A stretch of 64,000 nt of DNA from Pomacea canaliculata. Taxonomy: Eukaryota > Mollusca > Gastropoda > Architaenioglossa > Ampullariidae. How positions within the stretch are numbered: the stretch's first letter is position 1; each line of letters opens with the position of its first letter. Made by a program: the position numbers and the translations under genes. The notes under the pieces are model-generated. The model made no database searches, was not told where the DNA came from, and worked only from the letters and a program-made list of their open reading frames with translations. Positions 50,568-62,913 of this stretch are shown here, one piece after another. The stretch spans positions 20,978,964-21,042,963 of the forward strand of contig NC_037593.1 in the NCBI RefSeq assembly GCF_003073045.1, written 5' to 3'.

Positions 50568-50815
50568 AACATGAACCATTTGTTATCAAATATCAACATG
50601 AACCATTCATCAAATATCAACATGAACCATTCATCAAATATTAACATGAACCATTTGTTATCAAATATCAACATGAACCATTTGTTATCAAATATCAACA
50701 CAAACCATTTATCAAATATCAACACGAACCATTTATCAAATATCAACATGAACCATTTGTTATCAAATATTAACATGAACCATTTATTATAAAATATTAT
50801 AAACCATTTGTCATG
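50568..50815. repeat. 24/27-bp minisatellite
   Basis: About nine tandem copies of ATCAACATGAACCATTTGTT plus ATCAAAT, alternating with a shorter form using ATTCATCAAAT. Long open frames on both strands come from the repeat alone. Confidence 0.85.
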
Positions 50816-51466
50816 AAAAATAACAGGATTTTCTCCACATTGATGATCAAGCAAACCATCATGACGCATGGAGACTGAGACCTCACTGATAACCATCATG
50901 ATACACGCATGCTGACTGAGGCAATCTCAAATAACATTTTGCAATTTACTCATTCCTTCCATCAGCAGTCTCTTTCTGAAATAAACATTGTATTAGATCT
51001 TTTCTAATGTTGACAAAATTTAGACTGTTGATGTTTTTTGGTCAAAGATTTAAAAAAAAATAGAGTAATTCCATTTAAGCCAGTAAAAAAGGGTTTGTAA
51101 ATATATGGGGACACAACAACAAAAGCTTCATAACAGAAAAATACATTTTGACCCTTGCAGTCATAGTTATACTCACTCATTCATGACATCATTATGGAGA
51201 ATGCTTTTAAAGCCATTTTTCTATATTTTGATGGCTATCTAGTCAAACTGTTTTTATGATGACAGCACATTAAGAATTCCCATCCTGAACAAGGGAAACT
51301 ATTTTTAATCACAGAAAATGTGCATGTTGTTTTTCAACATATGTTAACGACTTAATAATTCTGGTCGCCTGTTAAAAAGAATTTTTTAAAAAATAGCATG
51401 TGATCAGCTTTTTTCATGATGTATAACATGAAAAAGAGAAGCTCACAGTTCTGTGGCCACAAAAAT

Positions 51467-53798
51467 TCAATGAACGAAAATGGACGTGTTGGCACGAAGG
51501 TCAACTTGATCCATATCTGCTCCCCATTCCAAATAATCAAAGTACAAGTCGTACACATTCTGGGGTATATTCCTCTTCGATGCTGCTAACTGGTTCAAGA
51601 TCTGCAGAAATGCAAAACACATTTAGATGGTCCTAAGCCTAAATACAAATCATGCCAAAAACACTAAATCATGAGAAAAATCATAAACCATACACTCTGT
51701 GAAACGTTTTCCCAAAAAACTATGCTGAAGTAATGGAGTACACTTGAAGCAGTGAGGCTTCTGTGTGAAATAGGAGTTCTTTTTATAATGAAATCTATCT
51801 ATCTAATCCTCTTCGTGCATCAGGTTGCACATAAGGCCTCAACCAGAGTCCACCACCAATGTCAATCGGCTGAAACCCCGTGTCCAGCCCTTTCCTTTCA
51901 TCTCCCTTTCTACTGTTCTTCTCCAAGTTGATAATGAAATGAGCATGTATAAATAATGCTGCATTACCACAACATAATCATACACTTTGCATGTGGTATA
52001 TGGGATAAATTCTAAGTAAAACAGTATTTAGTGCTGATTTGAATGATTGAATCAAAGAAATATTTCTAAATAATAAACTACAGCATAAAGTTTAAATAAA
52101 CATTCATTACGTTTTGTTAAATAATGTTTGTGAAAATTCTTTCATATAATTTTATTTTTTTGCTGAAACTGCAGGCAATAAAATTTCTAAACTGAATGCA
52201 AGGAATTTCTTACAAAGAGAACAAGATACTCACAGGGCTTTAATTATTTTGCTTTAATTATTACAAAATAATGGAAAACTAAGGAAAGTTTTTTTTTTTT
52301 TAAAAAATGCTGATGGTAATTTGCTTTTCCTACCTGTTGTGATCTTCTTGACAAGCATGCCATGTATAGTTGAAGAAAAAGAAGACTAAAGAAAACCAAC
52401 CAAAACACTATGAAAGAAGCCACCAGCAATCCTTTGGTGCTGCACAAACCAAGTCATATCAAAGTCATTAGTTAGCATTTAATCTTTCACACTTTTCATT
52501 GGCAGCAAAAACTATTCACTTGATAAAAATCTGATTTATTTCCTTTCATTCTTGAGATACAAGCCTACAAAGCAGATCAAGCAGTGTAAGGTTACAGGCA
52601 CATCCATTTGTTGTGTGTGCAATAACAAATTTGCCTAATATACAGCAAGTTTTAAAGTACAACCAAACTTTAAGCCATTTAAATTGAACAGAGTTTATAC
52701 AGGTCTGACCATACTGAAAATAAAGATCTTTCAGCCTGTTGTAAGAACCATTTAGCAGCATGTTTTCACTGTGGGAAGAAAAATCTAAATGCAGGTTGTG
52801 TACAGCATCCATCAATACCTGCCATTATCATGAAAATTGTCATTTGTGTACATCATGAGAGGAAGATATAACTTGGAAAACATTTTTGATGATTTTGTGC
52901 TACTTATTTTAGAGTTAAAATTCTTTCTCTTTCAGATCTTGCAAACTGCATTTTCTAGGCCTGATTTCCATGACTTCCTTATATCTGTTTCAGTTCAGGT
53001 GCAAACAAAAGTAGATAAGGTTCATCTCTTGGAATGTAATGGAAGTTGCTAGATTGTGACCCAAGTCAGAAGTACGTTCCAGGAACAGAAAGAAGTCAAA
53101 CATCTTGACATCAGGAATGTGCATGGATATACTGAAGAGGAGAATCCAGGCATTCAAGAATGCCTGAGAAGGCTGATCTGGATCTTATACAGAGAATATA
53201 AAACCAATGACTCTGTACGACGGTTGCCACACTTGTAGGACACCAGGAACCTCTACTTGCAACAGTTAACTGATGTAAGCTAGTCTGGTTTAGCCATGTG
53301 ACCCAGCAAGAAACCTTGTCAGCTGCCATGTCTATCCATGTGGTCTCCCCAACAAATGGTACCATGCAAGGGACAAATGACTGATGACTGATGGATATGT
53401 TTACATCATCAAAGTTATGGCTAATGTGAGAACTGGGACCATCTGTAGACATTTGTAATGTCATTATTTTGACCTCTTTCTATGCCTAATGATAATTGTG
53501 CTGGGTAAACTAGTAAGCATCCGAAGAATAGGAAACTGATTATTATTCATATTTTGGGAAACACTACCTTGCACTGAAATCGGTCATGAAAAAAATGTTG
53601 TCTTCTTATGGGGATTCCATACATGATTACTCAGGCATTATAAATACTACTTATTATCATCATCATCATCACCACCACTCACTGAAATGTTGTGGCCAAT
53701 GTTTTCTTGCTCTTTGCACCATGTCTGTCTTCACCTGAATCATCGCCTGAATCATCGCTCTCCATACCTTTGTTTTCTGCGGCCTGCTTTTTTGTCAT
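51467..53798 (-). CDS. Small predicted single-pass membrane protein (118 residues)
   Basis: Three minus-strand exons with good sites and matching phases: 53798-53683, 52439-52334 and 51601-51467 (TGA). The start MTKKQAAENKGMESDDS opens an acidic, Ser/Asp-rich N terminus (about residues 1-40). A hydrophobic helix follows (LLVASFIVFWLVFFSLLFL, about residues 43-61), then a basic SRRSQQ stretch. A conserved-looking C-terminal tail contains PQNVYDLYFDYLEWGADMD. Arginines directly after the helix suggest a cytoplasmic C terminus by the positive-inside rule, or a type II orientation if the N terminus is outside. I do not recognise the family. The second intron holds LINE debris. A shorter product is possible if exons are missed. 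Confidence 0.6.
51788..51935 (-). mobile_element. LINE/SINE 3' tail with (GATA)n end
   Basis: On the minus strand the sequence reads ...GGCCTTATGTGCAACCTGAT then GCACGAAGAGGATTAGATAGATAGAT. I recall this tail type, with a short GATA or TAGA repeat, from many invertebrate non-LTR elements. Only the 3' end is present. Confidence 0.5.
53130..53470 (+). mobile_element. Decayed LINE, C-terminal end of the reverse-transcriptase ORF
   Basis: The plus-strand frames give CLRRLIWILYREYKTNDSVR, then VATLVGHQEPLLATV, then KLVWFSHVTQQETLS. This matches the C-terminal signature common in invertebrate non-LTR elements: LRRILGISYREHKTND, VGHQEPLLATVKRRKL and WFGHVTRHDSLSK. Several frame changes and stops separate the pieces. 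It lies inside the intron between exons 1 and 2 of the small membrane-protein gene, on the opposite strand. Confidence 0.75.
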
Positions 53799-56700
53799 TA
53801 CCTGAAAGAGGACTGCATTTTGCATTGGCTAACTTTTCCCAAAACACTGATTATGTGTACAGCTAAAGTATTAGGCAATTGATTATCAATGTTTCACTTA
53901 TTTTTCATGATATGTCTTTTGACGGCTTTACAGCTACCATATTAATTAGAAGTAGTAACTAGTGCTGTAGTCGTGAAATGTGAAATATCGCTGCTCTGGT
54001 ACAGTCTATGTACATACATGTATCTGTTAACTACTTTTGTACATTTTTACCTTCCAATTTACTTTGATATCTTACCTTATGTTTACTACCAGCTATTCTT
54101 TCAGAACTTAATTACTTTATTTACATAGTTTATTCTTTCCATGTAAAGGGCGAAGGCTAAATGAAAAAATGCTTTTTTTTTTTTTTTGCTTACTTTACAA
54201 ATTGTAAATAAACAATTGATATTTGTTTACGTATCTCATCTGTAAACACTGAAGCTTCAAATCCAATTCATTGCATATAATTAGAAAATATGTAAAGATC
54301 AACAGGAATTTCACTGTACCTGATGTAAGCAGAAACACCTCAGAAGAGCCGAAAAAGGAGTTAAATCAAAGACAAGCGACTAGGACTATAGATCAAGGTG
54401 CCTGAGTGGATCGCAGGCGACAGGCTGACAGCGTAATCACACTTCTAAACCTCCTGCACACCCATGCAGCGAAATGAACAGTATCTATCTAATTCAATCT
54501 ACGGGGATTTATACTCAAGACTTCATTCAGTCTAATCCACAAAGTTTGCCAAAATAGGTTTCCACAAGCTTGTCCTCTAACGTCTTGTCGAGAGATAACA
54601 ACGGGGGTTAATCCTCGGGAGTGCTCTCCCCTGCTCAAGCTTTTTTTTTAAAAAAAAAAACAAAAAATAATAATAAAAAGAGAAGACGCCAACGAAGACG
54701 ACGACGACAGAAACCAAAGTATAAATATATATAATATTCGCACAAAACATCATTCGTGTTACCTTTATAATATATAGATTTGAGTGGAACTTACATATGC
54801 GATAACAGAATGTTTAAAACGATTGGCTGTTGTCTTTTTTAAAATTGTATGTTAGTATATTAATTAGTATATATCTAGGTAGTCAACAGTCTTTGTCAGG
54901 TTTAGTGCTTTTTGGTTGCAGATTGTCACAGAAAAATTGTTTTCTTATAGCTGTCATCTTGTATATTTTCTTGATCGCGTGTGTTTAACGTATTTGAAGA
55001 TAAATCGCGCTAGATATATAATGCGAGACAAGAAACCATGCAATAAATTATAAATAAATAATATATATACGTATATAAATCCGGCGGCTATATTAGTGCT
55101 AGGATGCATGAAATAAAGCACTGATCAGTGGTGTTAAGGCGCAAACAAGTGGGAAAATAAAGGGACTGTTACGTATCTTTGTGCTTTTTTTTGTTAAATC
55201 TGAATGCATACGCGCGTTGATTATGATTCAACTGCGATTTTCTGAGTGTATATATATATATGAGATCCGGCCCTTAATTGCCACAATGATGGCAAAATAT
55301 TGTTTTGTTTGTTTTAATTGCATGGTTCGCCTCTCTCGAGGCCATTCTGATTCCATGCAGTGCCCGGTACTGTATGACTGACTGTATGTTTGACGCCACT
55401 GACCATCTAAACACACATGGGGCGTGGCGCCGCGCAGACCGACTTCTTGAAGAGAAATGAGGATGGACGATCTCATCAGAAGACCCAAACAGTCCGCCGG
55501 CTCTGCAGTATACACACATGCAGAATTAGTTTCCTTCCCTGAGTCCTATCGTTAATTTCTCCATAAACTCGAGTTCAGGATATTATTAATGTTTTAGCAA
55601 CTGAAAGGCCCAGTCCGATTGCCATTATAAACCTGTGGAACTTGAGAACATTCGTTTAATAAATAATAAAAAATATAGTACATTTGTAGCCGAGTAGTGG
55701 GGCTTATAGAGTGGTGACAACCTTTTAATTAATGCACGGGGCTAGAACAATGGCCACGGCTCCGTCGCTTAATTGTCCTTGGCGCCTTTTCTGAACCGCT
55801 GTCGTCTGCTCTTTTTTTGTCGTCACCTTATTTTGACGTCACATCACCTTACGTCATTTGTTCAAGGAACTTAGCAAATGACATCTTAGATTTGAGATCT
55901 GCGTATCGCGAGTGTCGACTTCAAACTTTAATTGCCTTTCTCCAGCTGCTTCACAAATGACATCCGGCCTTCTGCACACTGACACTGCGCGATTTACGCT
56001 TTATGATGTTAGGACATCTATGTTCACTCGAACATACGACCACAGCATTCACAAACATCAGGTCAGGTACACCATAAGTCTATAAATGACATATAATACA
56101 AACGGCATGTAAAATGCTAAAGACATATCTAGCACGTACATCTCGAACATTACAAGCATTACATACAGCAAACCACTGACAGATATACATATAGATACCG
56201 CACATGTTCCCCCCAAATAATCCCTAGAATGATTTTTCAGGAAGCTCGTGATATAAGCCCTACTCCACATACCGTGCTACTCCTAAGATAAGACCGGGCT
56301 TTATATTAATGTTTGCTCTGTACAGCGGTATTAGAGCTTCATGTCAGAGGATGTCTTATTTTTTCATGTACAAAAATTTCCATTTATTCTAATAAGGTCG
56401 AGTCGTGCCATCATCTTCTGGAACATCATTATAACTCATATCTTTATTTATTTATTTTATAATTCATTAAGTCCGGCTGGTGTTTTAACGGATGAACGAA
56501 GTCCGTCCGTTTGGCCGACGATCTTACCTAGTGTTTCTATTTTGAGGTAGGGCTACTATCCTGGACATCCTAAATCCATTCCAGGGCTGATATCGGGTTT
56601 GGGCTTATGGGGAAACACGGTATAAGCCCTAGTAAAGGTTGTTCATTGAAACACACAACGAACGTACTGCACGATACAGTAATTATATTAATATATAAAT

Positions 56701-59190
56701 AAACTATTACATTACTGCGTACAATAATTGATAAAAAATTCAGGCTGGAATTCGAGGTTTGTTGAGTTAAGACTATGTTCCAGAAGAAGGTAACACGACT
56801 AAATAAGTGTAGATTTTCTTGTACTTGGATAAACGTTCAGTTTTGCACATGAAAATAAGCCCTAATACCTTTGTTAGAGCAAAAATTATCATAAACCTTA
56901 TTTGCGGGGAAACGGTGCATACATCTATATATATATATAGAGAGATGTGTATGTGTGTGTATTATATATATAGATGTGTATATGTGTGTGTGTGTATATA
57001 GATGTGTATATGTGTGTGTATATATATAGATGTGTGTGTGTGGAGAGAGATGTATGTGTATGTATGTGTGTGTAGAGAGATATATGTATGTGTGTATATC
57101 TATATATCTAGACAGAGTGTCGCACTTTATCACCATTCTTGTGACAGTCCTTTACTCGCTCACCAAAAAGCTCGGGGCTGTCCGACGTGCTCAGAATAAC
57201 TGGGAGAAGCCATCACTGCACTGGCTGCTTATCCTCCAATCAGCTCGTGTGCGTCGCCCTGCTGTACCTGCCTCCTTCAGGGTGGACTGACTACCTGTGA
57301 CAGGGCCGCCAGGTGGAGAAGCGGGTACGGGTACGCGCTGTCGTGAGAGCTCGCCGCCTCTCTACATGTCGACTTCAAAACAGTCGCTGGGCTGAGGTTA
57401 GTGCACAGATTTTCTATTTGTAGGTCGTTTTTCTGTTTACTAACACTTTCAGTCTTTGACCAGTCTCATGCAGTGAAGGAATACAAGAGAAAGAACGAGA
57501 ATGATATAGTCTGATGGCTGATAGCAACTTGTGGAACATCGCCGACATCGTGACATTTGTTTTTGTTTGTTTTGTTTTTGCTTAATTTTATCCTGTGTGT
57601 GTTGTTGTCTTCTGTGAATCCGTGGCCTGTTCTATTGTCATTAGCACATATGGCTAAACAAGGAATACAAATATCTGAAATGTCTTGTCTGTCAGGGTCT
57701 TGACTGGTGCTGCTGCTCTGTTCGTACTTTTTTCTGAATTATTGGAGAGTAGGGTGTGTGTGTGAGAGAGAGAGAGAGAGAAAAAAATGTGCTTGCATGT
57801 GTGTATGTGTACGTGTGTGTGGTCTCCCCACAGACCAACAGTAGGACCGTGAATATGTTTGTTTGTGATGATGACTTCAGTTACAATCAAACTAAGCAAG
57901 CTTGCACGACAGCAATCAGGCGTGGAGTATTCTCACAAAGATGTCTACACATCGGCATGCATGGACGTCTATAACAATTATCATGTTTGTATTATGCTCG
58001 GCATAAGGAAACACACTCCACACTGGTCATGGGAATTTCCCAGGAACTTCACTCGATGTTCATGTCGCCAGTAGACTCCAACACTCGTACAGAGACCGCG
58101 CGTGCCTCACTCTCCCCCTCCCCACCCGGCCACCTTGCGCCATCTTTTTCCTCCGTGTGTTTGCCTTGGATGACATATTTTCCAGCTTTATTTGTGGGCT
58201 CAGTTAGGTGTCGCAATCAATGTTCTCACGTATGTCGTGACAATGGATGGAGACACTAAAAATAGGACCTGTGCTTGAGGGGAAAAATACTTGGCAGATA
58301 CTTGAGGCTCAGCCTCCCCATCATCAGCGCCATCGGCTCAGGAGCCAAACGTTGCCGGTTCCAGGCTTCCAGTGGCAGAGAAAATCCTTCTATCATTCCA
58401 GCAGTGAACGGTACTCTACCTTTCGGAGAATGTTATAAATCTTTCTTAATCCGACGATTTGTATTTAGTAGCCGGACATGAAGATAATCTCAACAATCCC
58501 TGCAGCCAAATAATTGGGCGGACATTGATATACAGAGATCGCCAATATCAGTTAAAATGCATTCAAACTGTAGTAGAAGTTAAAAAAAAATCATAATGTT
58601 ATTTCAAAATAAATTTGAGAATCAGCGATTTAGATAAGTAATGTGAAGAAATGTTATAAAATAATGTATGATTCCTTTATAATCCCTCGTACACGTCACG
58701 CGCTATCTGCAACACGTGATGCCGCCAGGTCACTATAGGGTCACGATGAAGAATCCTTGCACATGAAGATCAAGACGAATCGAGCAGATCATCCATAGAA
58801 TAAGGAACTGAGATGTCAGATCTTGTATCAAGGTTTGACGACCGTCCAAATGAAAACAATCCAACAGGCGACGGCAGTAGATGTCTCCTTATCCATGTCC
58901 TAGACACGGCGAACCACTCCAGCTGACTGTTCTGAGGGCCATCGAGCTGTGGGACTTTCACCGTACACTTCACAGCAAAAACATCTTTTGTAAATTCTGA
59001 TCGAAAAATTTACACCCTGCAATAAAATTTTCTTATCAGTATATCAAATTATCCTTCACTCGTTGACTGCTGGCACTCAGTGAGAGAAATCACAAGCGCT
59101 CAGGGAAAGATGTTGAAGTCACACTTTGACTTTGCTGGGATCAACAGATTATGACCATTAAATTAATGTTTGTTTTACAAACGGCTGTTT
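53799..59190. other. Long intergenic stretch
   Basis: No gene is supported. Contents: T-runs near 54174, an A-run near 54650 with ACGACG repeats at 54697-54708, TATATA runs, and a second perfect TGACGTCA at 55834-55841. A TATA/GT-rich tract lies at 56922-57112 and (GA)n at 57763-57786. A minus-strand frame at 58773-58967 could be a lone exon but has no partner. Confidence 0.45.
56922..57112. repeat. (TA)n/(GT)n composite microsatellite
   Basis: Alternating TATATA and GTGTGT runs with ATAGATGTGTATATGTGTGT units. Open frames on both strands here are compositional. Confidence 0.85.
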
Positions 59191-59191
59191 T

Positions 59192-60147
59192 CTAAATGAT
59201 CATTCCTGATTTATGGCCGACATGAGACAAAATGGAGTAGTTCAGTCCACTGAGCACGGCACGTGCAGGACCACACAGGCTCGTGCATCTGTCCCACCGC
59301 TCCCAAATGTTAATGAAATGCCATGCTCGTATCCGGACTAGTTTCTCACGTGGTATTTTGCATCCTTTGTCATGTGTAGCTGTCAGTGAAAAAAGGCTGA
59401 AATGATTTAAAAAACACAAACTTGACATCCAAAATTTGGTTCAAAGGAAAGTTTTTTTCTGTTATTTCCGGTCATTTACAGTTTAGTTTCTGAAAGACTT
59501 GTATGTAAGGTGTTTCTATACACATACAAAAGTGTGACCAACAAGCCCACATTGCTCGATATTTGAGGTGCCGCTTTCATCCACTTTATTTTCAAAATTT
59601 TTAAAACAAAACAATCTCTTGTTCTTGCCACGAGGTCATTTTGATATGTCCTATCAGTCATTAAGATACAACAGAACACAATTCAAACAACAAGTAAGAT
59701 TCTGTTTTAATGAAGTCTTCATTTTGGTTGTGTACTCACGGCGCTCAGAACAGAAACAACCTCACGATAGACTGGATGTCAGCAAAAGTAACTCCATCAA
59801 ACTTTGCTAAAGAGATGTCAAAACGAAAGTAAAACTACATATCTAGATAATCTAGTGTGATCCACAGACGGAAACCACTTGGAGAGCTTTGTGTTGAGTG
59901 TTGTGGAGCGAGGGCCACTCTTGACTCCTCACACTCTTGGCTGGGACTCACCGGGGCTCGGCAACGTGAGGCAGGTGAGGCAATAAAACTCACCTGGAGT
60001 CCACTGTTGGGCTTTCTTGATAAATCTCGTCTCAAGCAGATCGTAACACAGAAGCAATGAGTAGGCTTTGGCACCTGCATAGTCAGGAAGTTTTGGTCTT
60101 GGAAAGTGAGACAGAGAGCAACCTGCTCTGTCTCTGCCTGTTGCCAT
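59192..60147 (-). CDS. Possible two-exon gene, 113 residues, unknown
   Basis: Minus strand. The ATG at 60147 opens a 51-codon exon (MATGRDRAGCSLSHFPRPKL, then LLLCYDLLETRFIKKAQQW) ending at 59994 on a strong GTGAGT donor in phase 1. An acceptor after TTTTTTCACTGACAG starts a second exon at 59379. That exon supplies the two bases needed and runs KLVRIRAWHFINIWERWD to a TAG at 59192-59194. Phases fit and codon use looks coding, but the protein is not recognised, and the second exon might instead splice onward. No signal peptide or clear membrane helix. Confidence 0.4.
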
Positions 60148-60365
60148 GTTTGCCACAATTACTGGCAATAATGACAGGTGAGGACAGAAGTCTACAGCAG
60201 TAAATGAAACCCTGCGCCGCGGTATCGGCTGAACACAGACTTACTATGAAAAATGTGAAAGGGGCGAGATAGCTTTTGCGAGAACTCCTTTTCAGAAAGA
60301 GGAGACGGCATCAAGAGATTATTTAATATTTTACTAGTTTCCATTATGATGTTTTTTCGCCATAA

Positions 60366-60435
60366 TACAGGGTGGGCCACATAAAGGGAGCCCGAGATTG
60401 TACGAGTGTATCATAGGAGGTGGGCTCACCCTGTA
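60366..60435. mobile_element. 70-bp mariner-like miniature element (MITE)
   Basis: It begins TACAGGGTGGGCC and ends in the inverted sequence GGGCTCACCCTGTA, so the termini pair over about 13 bases with one mismatch and carry TA at the outer edges. TACAGGGTG-type ends flanked by TA are typical of Tc1/mariner elements. With only about 40 internal bases it encodes nothing and would depend on a transposase elsewhere. Confidence 0.65.
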
Positions 60436-60604
60436 TCAGTAACTTAACACTTATCAGATATGTCCCAGACTGCAGGTGGAAGGACCGTTTGCACAGGGGG
60501 AAACAGTTGAGTGTTTGAATTAACTGGCTCTGAATAAAGAACTGTTACAGTCAGTAAAAAGAACCCGCCACGAGACACTTGAACAAATTTATCTTTCTGT
60601 GCAG

Positions 60605-62913
60605 GTACACACAGGGTTTGAGGGGAGGCAGCGAGGAGCACTCAGGATACGTGACAAGCAAGGCCTTCATCAGCAGCCAGAGCTGTCTTCTCGGTACAGT
60701 AGTGTCAGGACTGTCTGAAAACATTGTAGCCATGAGTGTCTGTGACCCCAGTAGAGCCAGGATTGTTTCGTGACCCCACGATAACTAGGGCGTTTCTATG
60801 ATGGCAGTACAGCTAGGACTGTGACCAGGACTTGTGACCCTAGTGGAGCCATTGACATCCCGGAATAGCCAAGCCTGCTTGCGATCACAGTCCAGCTGGG
60901 ATTGTGACTCCATAACAGCCAGGACTGATCGTGACCCCAGTACAGCGAGGACTCTGTGACTTTAGTGCAACCAGGGCTGCTGGGACCCTAGAGCAGCTAA
61001 GATTGTCTCCCAACCCCGAAGCCCACGAGCACCCTTGGGTGCAGCTCAACTCCCGATCTGTCATGCAGTCCAGCTGCACTGTAGCAGGTCACATGCCTCC
61101 CCTTCCCAGAATACTCACTGTCCACTTCTACTGCACGCTGCTGAGTTCTACTGAACACGTGATGGACACCACCTTGCCAGCATCACACCACAGTGACCCC
61201 GAGTTCCTCTGACCGCAGGATGGATGGTGGTGCGGCAGGTCAGCCAGAGGAGGAACCCAACTGCACCCAATGCAAGATGACTGCAGGCAAATCCTTTCCT
61301 GGACTCCGTGGATGGGAAGCTGCTGCTGTGTGTGATGCTGACCATGGTGGTCGTGCTCATCCTCCTCCTCGTGGTCCTCTTGTGCTGGCGGTATTACCGC
61401 CTCATCAAACGCTCCTCTCGCACCACCCAGCTCTCGTGCGCATGCTCCACGACCCTGAGCACGCCTCACGCAACGTGCAGCTGCGCACTGGACAGACGGC
61501 GCCGTGGTGTGGGTGACACTGCCACGTGTCTGTGTCAGTCGTCACGTGACTCGCTCTACGACAGCTGCCTGTGTGGCAGACTCGCCAGCAGTGGCCTGGC
61601 TTCTGCGTTCACCCCGCGGGCTAGCCCGGAAGGTACCCGTGAATGTACCCGAGAATATACTAATAACACGTTCGAGCAGGAAAGGGACGTGAGCTTCAAC
61701 GTTTGTCGGCAGGGGGAGCAGCAGTCGCCGAAACAAACAATCCAGATGACTGACATCACGCAAGGTGCTTGCATGGTGATCTATATTGTCAGGGTGAATG
61801 GTGGACTGTCAGGGTGGATGGTGGACTGCCAGGGTGAATGGTGGACTGTCAGGGTGAATGGTGGACTGTCTCGGTGTATCACTTGGGTGATTGGTGATTG
61901 GCTAGGTGAGCGGTGCACTGGCTGGGTGAAAGTGTGTGACCCGGATGACAGCGCTGTGTAACAAGACTAAATTAGCCTATCACGTGATTGCACGTGCAGA
62001 GGTCGGTTTTCACGGCTCAGCATCTGACAGTGAAAACGATGAAAGGCTGTGGGTGGATTCTGTTCTGACAAATCGTGTTGTCAAGAGTAGACATGATGCT
62101 ACAAGGCCTCACGAGTCCACTAGTTGTAAGGTCACGTGATAAGGTCTAGCCCTCCCACCTTTTATATCCTCTGTTCATAAGTATTCATAAATATTTAACA
62201 GCGAGTTGTTAAACAATGTTGAGGATGGATTTGATGATCGAAAAAATTCTCAATATAGTTCAATGATTCAAAAAGTAGGTGAAAATGGAAGTTGTTCGTC
62301 ATAATATTCACCGGTAAACTGGAAAAACGTTTTAAAAAAGTGTTTAGCTGTTTGCCTCTGATCTAAACGCTGAACAGAAAAGGAATCGGGGAAATATTCG
62401 TTACAAAACTGGAAAATTATGCCAGAAAATAACTGCTGTTAGGTGACTTGGTGAAGGTAGTGAGTGGAAGACACAGACTGCTGCCAGAGCTGAACATCTT
62501 TGTAGCCCCGACATTGGGAAACTGGAATAACAGAATAACGGAACATTGTGTTTGTGTGTTTGTGTTTGTGTTTGTGTTTGTGTTTGTGTTTGTGTTTGTG
62601 TTTGTGTGTGTGCGTGTTTGTGTGTGTGTGTGTTTATGTGTGTGTTTGTGTGTGTTTGTGAGGATTAGTAAGGATAAGGTTGGTCTGGCAAGTGATGTAA
62701 ACAAGGATGCTGGTTTTTCAATCCCTTCTCTCCATTTCTGTCCGTTTTGCTAGCACCAGCGATGGCGCCCCAGACCCCGGGGGTCAGTCCTCACACCTCT
62801 GGGTTCGCGAGTGCGGGGTCAGGACAGTGACGTCCGGCCAGAGACAAGCTTCCTGTCCAGCGTGGTCAGTGACGGGATCACCTTGCCAGTCTTCCCGGAC
62901 ACCTTTCCTAACG
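60605..62913 (+). CDS. Exons of an unrecognised transmembrane protein (partial gene)
   Basis: Three exon candidates. First: 60605-60693, acceptor TTTCTGTGCAG, donor GTACAG, with YTQGLRGGSEEHSGYVTSKA. Second: an exon ending 61632 that holds KLLLCVMLTMVVVLILLL and then LCWRYYRLIKRSSR, a membrane helix with a basic stop-transfer flank. A cytoplasmic tail rich in Cys, Ser and Arg follows. Third: 62754-62913, an excellent acceptor and a GTGAGT donor, with MAPQTPGVSPHTSGFASAG and then DSDVRPETSFLSSVVSDG. The start of the membrane exon is uncertain (61216 or 61287). A stop lies in the printed frame between them, and the third exon changes frame at a GGGG run. Orientation resembles a type I receptor-like protein with its intracellular part to the right. 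Other exons probably lie outside the window. Confidence 0.45.
60725..61010. repeat. Degenerate tandem repeat (GTGACCCCAGTACAGCCAGGACT-like)
   Basis: About nine diverged copies of a 24-33-base unit built from GTGACCCCAGTAC and AGCCAGGACT lie in an intron of the transmembrane gene. Confidence 0.6.
61787..61872. repeat. 20-bp minisatellite
   Basis: Four copies of GTGAATGGTGGACTGTCAGG with two substitutions, just after the membrane exon. The open frame that runs through it (VNGG repeats) is intron read-through. Confidence 0.8.
62545..62660. repeat. (TTTGTG)n microsatellite
   Basis: A clean TTTGTG hexamer run is followed by GT-rich sequence about 90 bases before the 62754 exon. It yields a spurious Val/Phe frame on one strand and a Thr/Asn frame on the other. 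Confidence 0.9.

Noticed and set aside
50510-50899. 129-residue minus-strand frame with FDNKWFMLI repeats
   Set aside because: It is the 24/27-base minisatellite translated, with no splice or start support.
56837-57136. His/Thr/Tyr-rich frames
   Set aside because: They come from the (TA)n/(GT)n tract.
58773-58967. Minus-strand frame ending SMDDLLDSS
   Set aside because: It could be a last exon, but I found no matching upstream donor phase; kept only as a note.
61633-61961. Continuation of the membrane-protein frame to 61961
   Set aside because: A GTACCC donor at 61633 and the minisatellite at 61787 indicate intron read-through.
62417-62753. Val/Phe and Thr/Asn repeat proteins
   Set aside because: They are readings of the (TTTGTG)n microsatellite.
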